NCBI GenBank assembly: GCA_048267305.1
Contig: JBLWXT010000001.1
Location: 62,001 to 126,000, forward strand
DNA: 64,000 bases
Source of the DNA: Owenweeksia sp048267305
GTDB lineage: Bacteria; Bacteroidota; Bacteroidia; Flavobacteriales; Schleiferiaceae
Direction of reading: 5' to 3'
Part shown: piece by piece, positions 44,195 to 53,480 of the stretch
How the letters are laid out: every line of letters starts with the position of its first letter
Numbering within the stretch: position 1 is the stretch's first letter
Translations under genes and position numbers: made by a program
The notes under the pieces: generated by a model
What the model was told of the DNA's origin: nothing
What the model saw: only the letters and a program-made list of their open reading frames with translations
The model's database searches: none

Positions 44195-47100
44195 ATGGCT
44201 CAGTTTACCAATACAGTTGATTCTTTAACACAATCAGATTATTTATACCTTCAGGCGGCCGGATCTCCTGGGAACACTGATGGCAGTGCTGCAGGCATTC
44301 ACCTGCGCTGGAGCCTTAGAGGCACCTTGGGGGATCAACACCTTCCCAAGGGTAACCTTTCGGCATCAGGCACTTATGCAACTAATATAGGATTTAACAA
44401 AAGCAATGATTTTGTAAAAATCTACAGGCGGCCGAAACCCCTTTCACCTGTAAGTTTTGCAATGAACACGCTTGGTTCAGGAAATATACAGGACAGTGGC
44501 ACTTCCAAGGAATGGATATTTCAGAATGGAAGTACGGTATTAACGGTTCGCTTTACAGACCCAAATGAATATAACGTTTTAAAAGCTAAGTATGATCTGA
44601 ACAACAATCCCAGCACGGCATCCAATAACGTGCTTAACGATTATAAAGGGATAATTGAGCTTCATGTCAATAAACTTTTCTTTGGGATAAATTTCAATAT
44701 TGGAGACTCACCAAATGCGTCTACATTTTTTCGGGTGGAGGGCATTTCTCAAGGACGTGAAGGAAATACCTCACAGGTAATTTCGCACCGCAGGGAAATT
44801 TCGTTGTCCCAAACCACTTTGAGCTATGAATTTTTTGAAGAAAACCTAGATTATGTGCGGTTTGCCAATTTAGAAAGCCCAAGTCTATCGATTGATATTT
44901 ACACTTATGAAGCAGAGATTTATGGTCCAAATTGGACATCTGTTGGTCAGTACTCCTTAAGTGACTTGGATGCCGATGCTTATCTAAGGCTAGAGGATAG
45001 TTCCAGATTTATTTTAACCAATTGGCCCAAATACAATGATGGAGCCACGGTTGTAAAAAATAACTACAAGAACAGGTGGGATGCTAATAACGGTATTCAG
45101 ACCGCTGTGCAAGATTATTTGACCCTTAGCAAAACAAATGTATCTGCCACCAAAGTCTATGGGCAAAGCAATCCCGCAAACAGTGGTGGAAATGATGATG
45201 ATGCCAAAATTGAAATCAGTGTTCTAGATATTTTGAAATTAATGGCGATGGACTTCCATATTGCCAGAATGCTGGGCCTTGGACTCATAGACACTCCAGC
45301 TTCAGGTGAGTATATATACTTGGCTCATTATGTTACCCAAGACCCTCTGGAGACTGGTGGAGCTGCCGGTACAAAAGAACATTTTTTCATGAGTCTTCCA
45401 GTTTCGGAGCAGACAGAACGGCTGCCTGTAACACCGGCTCAGGATGATCTGGAATTTGGCTTGTATTATGATCAGGGTCAAGGCCAACGTACCTATATTA
45501 CAGATCAACAGGGGTATGCCCTAACAGAGGACAAACGATATGTAAGAGTCAACTTGGTTAATAATCCCTTCCCCAGACCTATAGAACCTTTTTTTGCAAA
45601 TAATACAACTATCGAGACTTCAAAATATACCAGGCCTGTGGCCTATGGAGTGGAATATAAAAATTCGGGGGCAAGTTCATGGGTAAGCCCTGAACTGAGC
45701 CACGATGAAGAAAATCCTGATAATTCCGCAAATACCCCTTACCTGGACAATAATGGTGATGAAGAAACTGAAATGATTTTCTTTTCGGGAAGCAATCCTT
45801 TGTATCTACACAGTGAAGTATCTCAGGGTACCCATAATTATGCAATTTACGGGATTAATTGGTTTTCGAGGGCTTCTGCGTTAAGCAATACTAAGTCAGA
45901 AACCACGAGTTTTCCGAACCGGCTAAAATTATTGCCACCACTTGATATCAAGCCTCAACTTATCCAACGAGAGAATCCCTTGATTTTTACTACATCGGCT
46001 GAACAAGGCTTTTATGATGGTATTCAAGGGTCAGATAAAACATTATTGCGACTACAATTCGTTATAGATCATAGACACAACATCGCACATAAGGATGCTA
46101 ATAAAGTCCAGTTTTTTTTTAGGGAAAATCCTACCAACATAGTCGAAGGTAAGGTAAAGTCTGTTGTGGATTTATCTCCGGTTACTTGCCGTTTAAGGAC
46201 AGAGAGCTATAACAAGGCCAGTGTAAATACAGTCATTATGCCGTTTATTTCAAACGGTCAGGAAAGTCATTATATTGGAAGTTTTCTGGTTGTCGAGAAT
46301 GAGCAGTTTGAGATATTGGCAGTACAACAATCTGGCGTCTCTGGAGAAGGGCCTATTTTTGATCTGGCCAAAATAAAGGACAATTCCATAGTGGCCACGG
46401 GAACTGCCCAGCAAGCCATTTCCTCTCAATATTTATCCCCAAAAGCAGGAAAGAAATTTACAGCATCTGAAAATCTCCTCAACCCTAACCGTTGGAATCA
46501 GCTTTCCAAGGAAATAAGTATTATAAAATATAGTAGTCATAAGGAAACAACCTACTTGGCCGATGGCACGGAAAGAGTTTTAAATATAGGGGGAGTCTTT
46601 GCGAAGGCTTCTATTCAGGCTGATACCAATGTGGGTTTTTACAATATCATTTTTAGCTCCTACAACTTGCCCGCTCACCCTGATACTGCTGTCAAGTGGA
46701 GGGGTGGAATTGTCCGGATTGCAAGTGCTTCTGATCCAAACCGCATGAAAGAGCTTGAAGTGGTTCAAATTGACACTACCTCTAATTTACAATTAAAGGT
46801 GTATGATGGAACCCCTTCAGATCTGATTACCACAGGAACCAACATCGATGTTAATTTCTTCCCAGGCTATATGGTTTATTTATATGCGGAAACTGGTTTT
46901 GGAGAGACTGAAATCCTTCCCGGCCTTGGAGAAATGACAAAAATGACTTACATCGCCACCAGGACGCGGGATTCGGTACTGGATGTCAACTCCTATATTT
47001 CACCTGCTAAACCTATCATAGCACGGGAAATCATTGATCCTAAAACACCTTTACCTCCTAAAGGTAACAGTTTTGCCACCCGGCCAGATTTCTATGGCAA

Positions 47101-49543
47101 GGCCACCTATACCTTTGATACACTAGTTGATACCGTGGGTGGTAGGCAACCATTTGCTCTTGTTTTTTACCGAGCAAACACCGAAGGTCTTTTGAGAGCA
47201 CTTTATAAAGAATCCACCTATCAGACCTTGAGAGCACAGCTGAAAACCTTAGAAGATGATCCATACTATAATAATTTTTGGATTGACCTTATCAATATGG
47301 TATTGGTCAGTGGCCAATTTAAGGTTTACCCTGGCAGTTCTTTTCAATTTCCTAATCCCGATCGTGTGTACGATCAAAGTGCCTCTGAGTTTGATGTGAG
47401 TAAGAATCCGGGGATGAATCAAAAGTATCAGGATAAAGTGCGGGATAAATTGATGAACGCTTTTGTTCCTCTCACAGCAGATCCCGTTCTATATCTTTAT
47501 CTTCAAACAGGTAAGGTCACATCCTCTAAAAAACCCAACATTCGTGATGCATACGGCAATATATTGCCTCCGAGCTCCCCGGATTTTGATCAGGCACCCA
47601 TGGCTGCTAAATTCAGTGATAGTGAGGGTTCAAAGGTTCGGTTTACGGATTATAACTTGGATGGGGCATCCCAAGATTTATATTTCTACACTGCTCGAGA
47701 ATTATCGAATGATTATCGCTTTAGTGAGTTTAGCGCTGTTTTTGAGCCCATTCGAATATTGAACACCATGCCGTTCAGTGCACCCGTGATTAAGAATATA
47801 GAAAGTGTGGCGGCCAACCCATCAAATGGAACGGTTCCTGCGGTATCTTTCGAGATTGGCGAGTATGACGATGCCCTGAATGTAACCCATGTCAAGGTTT
47901 ATAGGTCATTGACTCCAGAAGATGCTAAATCCGTTCGCACCATGCAATTGGCAAATACGAACGGCCCATTGCCGTTGTCCGGTACTATAGAAGATGATTT
48001 TAGTGATTTATCTAGTGGAATTCCTTTCAATGAGCCACTTTTTTATCGGTTGGTAGCTTGTAAGACAATCTTGAATGAAAATGGCAGCAATGAACTTATC
48101 GATTCTTTGCCTTCAGAAATCTTGCTTTCTAATGTCATAGACAACACCGTCCCGTTGGCTCCTGAAATTACAGCAACTTACTCTGGCCCCAGCGGGGCCC
48201 CTGCTGAATTAACGGGTGTCGTACTAAGCTGGGACAAGGTTGTCCACAACGCAAGATATATTCTGTATAAGATGAATAGCAGCGGGAACTGGAATAAAAT
48301 CCATGATATCTCAGGGGATAACTCGGCTCAACTTTCAGTGGATTTAGCCACCACTGATTTAGGGGACAATAACCTTACGATTGTTGACGACCAGGGGAAT
48401 GCTATTTATCACCATTTTAAGGTTGAAGTAATCAATGCTTCAGGATTGAGCAGTAGAAATGATGAAATACTGACTTTGGGCGAAGAGATTGCATCAACAG
48501 GTTTTTCAGGCTTCCCAACAATCATTGATCGTGTGAATATAGTTGTTGATGAAAGCGCTAAGTTAATTACTAAATCTGGCCCTTATGGATGGAATGCAGG
48601 TGGGTTTTCAGAAGAATACATTGGAGCAGGTCAAGATGGATATGTAGAAAGGGAAATTGGAGGCACATTATCAGATAATGTCCGGGTATTCTGCGGATTG
48701 TCATACACTAATGGAGGCCCTGATAAAGCAAGTATTAACTACGGTATTGAGTCAGGTACAAATGATGATGTAAGAATAGAGGTAAATGGAAGTTATTCTG
48801 GTGCTGGGCCAGATTACCAATTGGGAGATATTTTGAAAGTTGAGCGGCTTGGAGATGATATCAATTTCTATTTGAATTCTGCCAAAATACATACTGTTTC
48901 AGAATCCACCGTAAACCCTTCAATGGCAGGTGACGCCCTTTATGTTGATTTCTCAATGGCCAACGATGGTAAGAAACTATATAATCTATTCTTGCAAGCT
49001 GCAGGATCCAATCCACCACCTCCCCCGCCACCGAGTGGGTTTTCTGGCTTTCCCACTATAATAAATGATGTTGATATCATTATTGATACGGGTGCCGAAT
49101 TAATTACAAAATCCGGAGCTTATGGGTGGACTGCCGGAGGATTTTCCCAAGAATCTATTCCATTGAATGGTGACGGCTATGTGATACGAAGAATTGATGG
49201 GTCTTTATCAGACAATGTTAGGGTTTGTTGTGGTCTTTCCTATTCGGACGGGGGGCCTGACAAGGCATCCATCGATTATGCCATTGAATCTGGGACTAAT
49301 GATGATGTTCGCGTGGAAGTCAATGGCAATTTTGCAACCACTGCATCCGATTATCAAATAGGAGATACTTTAAAAGTAGAGAGAGTGGGAAACACCATTA
49401 ATTTTTATCTTAACTCCTCTGTTATTCATACAGTATCTGAGTTATCTGCTAATCCATCAAATGCTGGTAATCCTTTGTTTGTAGATTTTTCTATGGCTAA
49501 TAGTGGAAAAAAGATGTTTGGACTTAAGTTGATTACTCCTTAA
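44195..49543 (+). CDS. Giant multidomain protein with FN3-like and duplicated C-terminal domains
   Basis: 1782 residues with no signal peptide. The N-terminus has GIHLRWSLRGTLGDQHLPKGN then NDFVKIYRR, a pattern I associate with large FN3-bearing proteins. Central beta-rich parts follow. FN3-like domains lie near 1200-1430 (e.g. APEITATYSGPSGAPAEL, GVVLSWDKVVHNARYILYK). Two tandem ~168-residue C-terminal domains (1436-1603 and 1615-1782) share SGFPTII, ITKSG.YGW.AGGFS and FYLNS..IHTVSE, joined by a Pro run (PPPPPPP). They resemble lectin or concanavalin-like sheets. It is the last of the four tightly packed genes. Binding to a surface through the duplicated domains is plausible. Confidence 0.8.
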   Translation: MAQFTNTVDSLTQSDYLYLQAAGSPGNTDGSAAGIHLRWSLRGTLGDQHLPKGNLSASGTYATNIGFNKSNDFVKIYRRPKPLSPVSFAMNTLGSGNIQDSGTSKEWIFQNGSTVLTVRFTDPNEYNVLKAKYDLNNNPSTASNNVLNDYKGIIELHVNKLFFGINFNIGDSPNASTFFRVEGISQGREGNTSQVISHRREISLSQTTLSYEFFEENLDYVRFANLESPSLSIDIYTYEAEIYGPNWTSVGQYSLSDLDADAYLRLEDSSRFILTNWPKYNDGATVVKNNYKNRWDANNGIQTAVQDYLTLSKTNVSATKVYGQSNPANSGGNDDDAKIEISVLDILKLMAMDFHIARMLGLGLIDTPASGEYIYLAHYVTQDPLETGGAAGTKEHFFMSLPVSEQTERLPVTPAQDDLEFGLYYDQGQGQRTYITDQQGYALTEDKRYVRVNLVNNPFPRPIEPFFANNTTIETSKYTRPVAYGVEYKNSGASSWVSPELSHDEENPDNSANTPYLDNNGDEETEMIFFSGSNPLYLHSEVSQGTHNYAIYGINWFSRASALSNTKSETTSFPNRLKLLPPLDIKPQLIQRENPLIFTTSAEQGFYDGIQGSDKTLLRLQFVIDHRHNIAHKDANKVQFFFRENPTNIVEGKVKSVVDLSPVTCRLRTESYNKASVNTVIMPFISNGQESHYIGSFLVVENEQFEILAVQQSGVSGEGPIFDLAKIKDNSIVATGTAQQAISSQYLSPKAGKKFTASENLLNPNRWNQLSKEISIIKYSSHKETTYLADGTERVLNIGGVFAKASIQADTNVGFYNIIFSSYNLPAHPDTAVKWRGGIVRIASASDPNRMKELEVVQIDTTSNLQLKVYDGTPSDLITTGTNIDVNFFPGYMVYLYAETGFGETEILPGLGEMTKMTYIATRTRDSVLDVNSYISPAKPIIAREIIDPKTPLPPKGNSFATRPDFYGKATYTFDTLVDTVGGRQPFALVFYRANTEGLLRALYKESTYQTLRAQLKTLEDDPYYNNFWIDLINMVLVSGQFKVYPGSSFQFPNPDRVYDQSASEFDVSKNPGMNQKYQDKVRDKLMNAFVPLTADPVLYLYLQTGKVTSSKKPNIRDAYGNILPPSSPDFDQAPMAAKFSDSEGSKVRFTDYNLDGASQDLYFYTARELSNDYRFSEFSAVFEPIRILNTMPFSAPVIKNIESVAANPSNGTVPAVSFEIGEYDDALNVTHVKVYRSLTPEDAKSVRTMQLANTNGPLPLSGTIEDDFSDLSSGIPFNEPLFYRLVACKTILNENGSNELIDSLPSEILLSNVIDNTVPLAPEITATYSGPSGAPAELTGVVLSWDKVVHNARYILYKMNSSGNWNKIHDISGDNSAQLSVDLATTDLGDNNLTIVDDQGNAIYHHFKVEVINASGLSSRNDEILTLGEEIASTGFSGFPTIIDRVNIVVDESAKLITKSGPYGWNAGGFSEEYIGAGQDGYVEREIGGTLSDNVRVFCGLSYTNGGPDKASINYGIESGTNDDVRIEVNGSYSGAGPDYQLGDILKVERLGDDINFYLNSAKIHTVSESTVNPSMAGDALYVDFSMANDGKKLYNLFLQAAGSNPPPPPPPSGFSGFPTIINDVDIIIDTGAELITKSGAYGWTAGGFSQESIPLNGDGYVIRRIDGSLSDNVRVCCGLSYSDGGPDKASIDYAIESGTNDDVRVEVNGNFATTASDYQIGDTLKVERVGNTINFYLNSSVIHTVSELSANPSNAGNPLFVDFSMANSGKKMFGLKLITP
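48500..49540 (+). repeat. Tandem in-gene domain duplication
   Basis: Two coding units of about 504 bp (48500-49003 and 49037-49540) separated by a CCA/CCT/CCC-rich linker encoding a proline run. The encoded domains are collinear without long gaps, while the DNA has diverged, so the duplication is not recent. Confidence 0.85.
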
Positions 49544-49608
49544 TGAGGTAGCTTCAGAAGCGATCCTTAAAATTATTATTAGACTCTTAATTATAAAAAA
49601 TTATTATT

Positions 49609-50625
49609 ATGAAGAAGCTGCTCTCAATTGTAATTATCGGTAGTGCTTTTTGCCTTGGGTGTGAAAAGGAAATAAATAGAAGCTACCCGTTAGATGACGG
49701 CAATAAAATGCTCAAATCAACCGAGGATGAAGTAGAAGGGGACGTCATAGAATGGGAGCAGGAAGGCGAAGGCACATACTATTTCGATGAAATCAATACC
49801 TATTCAGAATTTCAGGTACGAAGATTTGATATTTACTCCCCTCCTTCTGAAGAGCCTGTTCCACTTATTATAGCTTTCCATGGAGGAGGATTTGCAAGTG
49901 GACATAGATCTGAAATGTACCCCGCAGTATTTAACTCAGCTCCCCGGAATTTCCCATGGATCACGATTGCAAATCTGAACAATCGAAAAATTGCCTACGC
50001 TGCTGTGAGCTATGCGATAGCTCAAAATGACAATAACATAAACATACAGGATGCACTTGAGGATTGCAGGAGTTATGTAGATTTTTTTAGCGACCCGGTA
50101 AAAGCCGCTCTATATAATGTTGATCCAAACCGGATTATCCTAATGGGTTTTTCAGCCGGGGCATCTGCCTCGTTGTGGATTGGATTGCAGAATATTTATC
50201 CAAACATTAAAGGTATGGTTTGCTTCGATCCTCAGGCCTCATTGGATACAGGTAAATGGGAGACAACTATTTTTAATTCCGATCCGGCTCTTATAGCCTA
50301 TTGTCAAAATGAAATGAGTAAACCTGCCTTTCAGGCATTGACAGGGCTCGTGTATCGTAATGGAACCACTATAGATTACCCGAATCTACATTTGGTTGAT
50401 TTAATTGACGCGGATGACCCTGAAGTTTATTTGGTGAGCTATAACAATATTGATCCTAATCTGGATTTTTTGCATAGTGATCCCCATATTCATAAACTCA
50501 TAACCCGATCCATTAATACAGGTCATAATAAAATGAAGTTCATGTTTGACGTTAATGGCAATTACTGGGGTTATCAGTACCCTAATCCAGAAACAATAAT
50601 TAATTTTTGTGATCGCCTGTTTTAA
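49609..50625 (+). CDS. Lipoprotein alpha/beta-hydrolase (esterase-like)
   Basis: 338 residues. The lipobox is FCLGC (Cys18), followed by an acidic mature N-terminus. The fold is alpha/beta hydrolase: PLIIAFHGGGFASGHRSEMY (oxyanion HGGG motif) and the nucleophile elbow RIILMGFSAGASASLWIGL. A late histidine, TGHNKMKFMFDV or DPHIHKLITRS, could complete the triad. The HGGG plus GFSAG pair is typical of carboxylesterase/BD-FAE-type enzymes acting on acyl or feruloyl esters. It sits 65 bp after the giant-protein genes, possibly in the same operon. Confidence 0.8.
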   Translation: MKKLLSIVIIGSAFCLGCEKEINRSYPLDDGNKMLKSTEDEVEGDVIEWEQEGEGTYYFDEINTYSEFQVRRFDIYSPPSEEPVPLIIAFHGGGFASGHRSEMYPAVFNSAPRNFPWITIANLNNRKIAYAAVSYAIAQNDNNINIQDALEDCRSYVDFFSDPVKAALYNVDPNRIILMGFSAGASASLWIGLQNIYPNIKGMVCFDPQASLDTGKWETTIFNSDPALIAYCQNEMSKPAFQALTGLVYRNGTTIDYPNLHLVDLIDADDPEVYLVSYNNIDPNLDFLHSDPHIHKLITRSINTGHNKMKFMFDVNGNYWGYQYPNPETIINFCDRLF

Positions 50626-50729
50626 GTCATATAGTCATTAACGTTTTAGATTTCAGCTCGTGAGGAGGTAGGTAATATTTCAAGGTTTCTGATTAGAGCA
50701 CTAGCTTGAATTATAGTTTAAGAACTTCT

Positions 50730-50762
50730 CATGAGCTTTTTTAAAAAAAAAACTAGCTCATG
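50730..50762. terminator. Palindrome with T/A loop after the esterase gene
   Basis: CATGAGCT (50730-50737) and AGCTCATG (50755-50762) around a T-run/A-run loop. It may terminate the giant-protein/esterase operon, although no long T tract follows the stem. Between it and the repeat at 50.86 kb nothing else is seen. Confidence 0.4.
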
Positions 50763-50856
50763 GCACGAATGAAATTTTGATATATGTGATTAACAGTACT
50801 TAAGTGCATCTTCGGCAAATCCTTTAGGCAAATTGTTGTTTTCAACATATTTTTCA

Positions 50857-51204
50857 AAAGAGAAAACAAAAAGGACAAAAAGAAAAGAGAAAGCTTTTCT
50901 TTCAGGCGGGTGTGTTGGCTTGTCAAGGTTTTTGGAACAAAACCCCAGGGCTAGACCTTGACAAGTCAAAATGTAAATTTCTTACTTAGAAAATTTGAGC
51001 CCGCCTATTTTTAGCTTTCTCTTTTCTTAGACCTGTTTTGTTTTTGGAAAGGCGAAGAGCAAGGGTGACTGTAATGAAAGCGCTCCCCAAGGGACAAAGC
51101 GGGAATGAAAGTCACTCTTGCCTGTGCAAAGCCGAAGCTGGTGAAATTGAGGAAAGGAGGCAACGAGCGACCGAAATGAACCGGTTGCAGGCTGGTGATA
51201 ATCA
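50857..51204. repeat. Long direct repeat, copy A (structured)
   Basis: About 345 bp, same orientation as copy B at 55.9 kb. Shared blocks include GAAAGCTTTTCTTTCAGG, GTCAAGGTTTTTGG, CCTTGACAAG, GGGACAAAGCGG-type, CACTCTTG and GAAATGAACCGG. Nested inverted repeats here are 50881-50895 with 51013-51027 (15 bp perfect), 50904-50910 with 51000-51006, and 50919-50929 with 50955-50965 (11 bp perfect). A second hairpin pairs 51059-51070 with 51110-51121. The element ends 4 bp from the stop codon of the nuclease-like effector gene. Short frames inside it are not credible genes. Confidence 0.85.
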
Positions 51205-51207
51205 CTT

Positions 51208-53016
51208 TTATTTATATTTGCTTTTTGCGCTTGGAGATGTTTTATTGCCAGGAATAACCACCGAGATAACATAGTCTGGATATTCAATTTCTGAATTTGT
51301 AGAAGGTCGTAAGTGATGAATTTTGAACCAGTCCTTAAAGTTTGGAGGTGGCTCACTTGCCTTATCACTTAGCTCAAGCAGCACAAAGATTCCCAGTTGA
51401 TCGTAGCCTGCGCTGTAAGTTTGAGCCTGGGCGATGTAATTGCTTTCAATATCATTGATTGTTGGTCGATTAAGGGACTTTTTTAATTCGATTGGAATAG
51501 TGATGAGATCTTTTTTGTAGAGTATATCAACGCGCCCACCATCCACAAATCTAGCTTGTTCATGGTCGAGGCCATCCATGATCTTTGAAAATTTAAAAAA
51601 GTGAAGCATGCTATCTTGAAGGTCTTCTTCTTTCGTATCCTGACCCTTACCCTGAGGGAAGTTTTTCGACTTCGAGTACAAAAAGGGGAATAGTTTTCGA
51701 TCATTTTTTACCAATGTGTCTCTTGCATATCTTATAGTTTCCTCAACAACTCCAAAGTATGCTTCCAACTTATCTTGTGGATAACTTGGTAAGTATTGCT
51801 CTATTTTAACTTTTAAGTCTTTGTAAACTTCTTCTCCTCGCTCTGTTCCGGTCTTATAAGGGAGTGGTTGATTTTTATATTTTTTTGCAATAGTTTCGAA
51901 CTGAGTCAGTATTTCGGTAGATACATTTTTATTAGGGATGCCATTGTAGATAGCTAAACCTTTTTCCGTTCCCTCTATATCCGAAAGAAGTGCTAATAAT
52001 CCCAAGTTTTCTTCAACGCCTTGTCCATTACTAGGCAGCCTTTCAATTAAATTTTGGAGATATTGCCCAAGTGGGGCTTTAGCTTCCTGATCCCGTAGGA
52101 CCTCTAATCGGGACTTATTGGATGTAAGGTGCACCCGGTAAATACTTTCTTCAATAATTTCAAATACATTAGAAAAAAGTCGTTCTGCTAGAAACTGGCT
52201 CGATGTTGCACTGTCTCTAATCATCCGAAGTCCCTCAGAGGCTTGGAACAAAGCCTCTGCTTCTTGTTTTACTTCCAACCACCTATCTACTGAACTGGAT
52301 GTAGTGAAACTGGTATGTAATTGATCGGCCAAAAGAAAAGTTAGAAAATCCAATTCTAATCCTTCATTACCAGATTCATACAGATTTCGAATTAGCAGAT
52401 TTTTCTTAAGCTTTTCCAAGCTTTCTTTCATCATGTTTGAGTCGTGACTGAGAACGGATTTCAACCAGTGTATTACGGTAAGGTAGAATTCAGCATCAAC
52501 TCTATTTTCCGTTGATTGAGATGCTGCTTGAAAATTTGGTTTAGCCTTTTCCAAACTGATTATTACTTCTGGCACGGTTAAATAGGAAATCGCATCTGTA
52601 AGCTGAAAAAGTCCTAGGCAGAAATATGCCTGGCTTGCAACATCACCATCAGGGTTGTCAGAGAGTTCTTTGAGTTGTTCAACGACCGCATCATCTCGAG
52701 CTTGTTGGAAATATGGGAGGTATTTAATTGAAATTACCTGCAATACTGGATTGTCACACTTTATCAAATTGTATAATTGATCTAGTGCCTGAAAAGGATT
52801 TCCAATTCTGTGGGCTAATGTTAGGTCGCATAAGAGTTTGAAAGCTGAACGCTTGATATAAGCATTGTCCGACCCACAGGCTAACTTAAGTAAATCGGAA
52901 ACCTCCTGGTCTGAGGCTCCGTCAACATGCTCATGAAAGTTGTCGAGGAAATGAATCTGCTCAAAGTCAGTTCCGGTTTTAAATAATTGAAAATGTGATT
53001 TCTGGTTCACCATCAA
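51208..53016 (-). CDS. Defence effector candidate: helical repeats plus PD-(D/E)XK-like nuclease domain
   Basis: 602 residues, last gene of a three-gene unit; its ATG overlaps the stop of the ATPase C-terminal frame by 4 bp. The N-terminal ~430 residues are alpha-helical with HEAT/TPR-like stretches (CGSDNAYIKRSAFKLLCDL, VLQVISIKYLPYFQQARDD). The C-terminal domain (about 470-570) shows GGRVDILYKKDLITIPIELKK, i.e. a D-x(n)-ExK core of PD-(D/E)XK nucleases, followed by a helix NYIAQAQTYSAGYDQLGIFVLLEL. In ABC-3C/Lamassu-type systems a nuclease is the usual effector released by a Rad50-like sensor. The nuclease call is motif-based; toxicity is inferred. Copy A of the long repeat follows the stop. 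Confidence 0.75.
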   Translation of the reverse strand: MMVNQKSHFQLFKTGTDFEQIHFLDNFHEHVDGASDQEVSDLLKLACGSDNAYIKRSAFKLLCDLTLAHRIGNPFQALDQLYNLIKCDNPVLQVISIKYLPYFQQARDDAVVEQLKELSDNPDGDVASQAYFCLGLFQLTDAISYLTVPEVIISLEKAKPNFQAASQSTENRVDAEFYLTVIHWLKSVLSHDSNMMKESLEKLKKNLLIRNLYESGNEGLELDFLTFLLADQLHTSFTTSSSVDRWLEVKQEAEALFQASEGLRMIRDSATSSQFLAERLFSNVFEIIEESIYRVHLTSNKSRLEVLRDQEAKAPLGQYLQNLIERLPSNGQGVEENLGLLALLSDIEGTEKGLAIYNGIPNKNVSTEILTQFETIAKKYKNQPLPYKTGTERGEEVYKDLKVKIEQYLPSYPQDKLEAYFGVVEETIRYARDTLVKNDRKLFPFLYSKSKNFPQGKGQDTKEEDLQDSMLHFFKFSKIMDGLDHEQARFVDGGRVDILYKKDLITIPIELKKSLNRPTINDIESNYIAQAQTYSAGYDQLGIFVLLELSDKASEPPPNFKDWFKIHHLRPSTNSEIEYPDYVISVVIPGNKTSPSAKSKYK

Positions 53017-53480
53017 AAAATAAATTCATCTTCCCCTTTTATCAGAGCCTTCTCAGGACTTGTTATTTGAGAGAACTCACGAAGTGCGGAACCAATAAAG
53101 ATTTGAAGTTCTTCCCCGAATCTTGCGTTAACATTTTTCAGAATATCCGAAAGCCCATGCAGATGTTTTTCAATCATTTCTTCGCTCCCCGGAGAATCGA
53201 ATATCAAGAAACGCGGATGCCTGCCTAAATTATGCTCAATGTCTAGTTGTATCAGGCTTAAGTAAAAGGCCAATTTGACACGCAGTTTTTCACCCTCGGT
53301 TAGATCATTAAAACCTTCAAGTTCTCCATTTTGAGTAAACACAAGGTCATATTTATTATTGATTTGTAGGGTGGTAATGCTATGAATACCGAAAGCATGT
53401 ATTTCTTTTAGAATGAGGTTTTCCAACTTTGAAATCACATCTCTATTAAGCCTACTGCGCTTTTGCTCCAGGGCCTCCAA
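53013..53480 (-). CDS. Rad50/SMC-like ATPase, C-terminal part (frameshifted)
   Basis: 155 codons from a TTG at 53480; the frame is closed by a TAA about 24 bp further upstream, so there is no independent gene start. It encodes the C-terminal ABC half: a coiled coil, then the signature-like LTEGEKLRVKLAFYLSLI and the Walker B strand FLIFDSPGSEEM, and ends in DEFIF. The N-terminal half with Walker A lies in a different frame just upstream (53435-55174). The two join if one CTTTG unit is removed, giving SFALEALEQKRSR. It is either a phase-OFF state, a broken gene, a sequencing error, or a two-subunit enzyme; the last is least likely because the start would be a TTG inside the neighbour. Confidence 0.7.
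   Translation of the reverse strand: MEALEQKRSRLNRDVISKLENLILKEIHAFGIHSITTLQINNKYDLVFTQNGELEGFNDLTEGEKLRVKLAFYLSLIQLDIEHNLGRHPRFLIFDSPGSEEMIEKHLHGLSDILKNVNARFGEELQIFIGSALREFSQITSPEKALIKGEDEFIF

Noticed and set aside
50626..50856. A further copy of the long repeat or an insertion sequence
   Set aside because: Only a palindrome and A/T runs are present; no transposase or terminal repeats anywhere in the window.
51011..51368. Two minus-strand frames (64 and 113 codons) over repeat copy A
   Set aside because: They run through the structured repeat and the effector's C-terminus; composition follows the repeat, not a protein.
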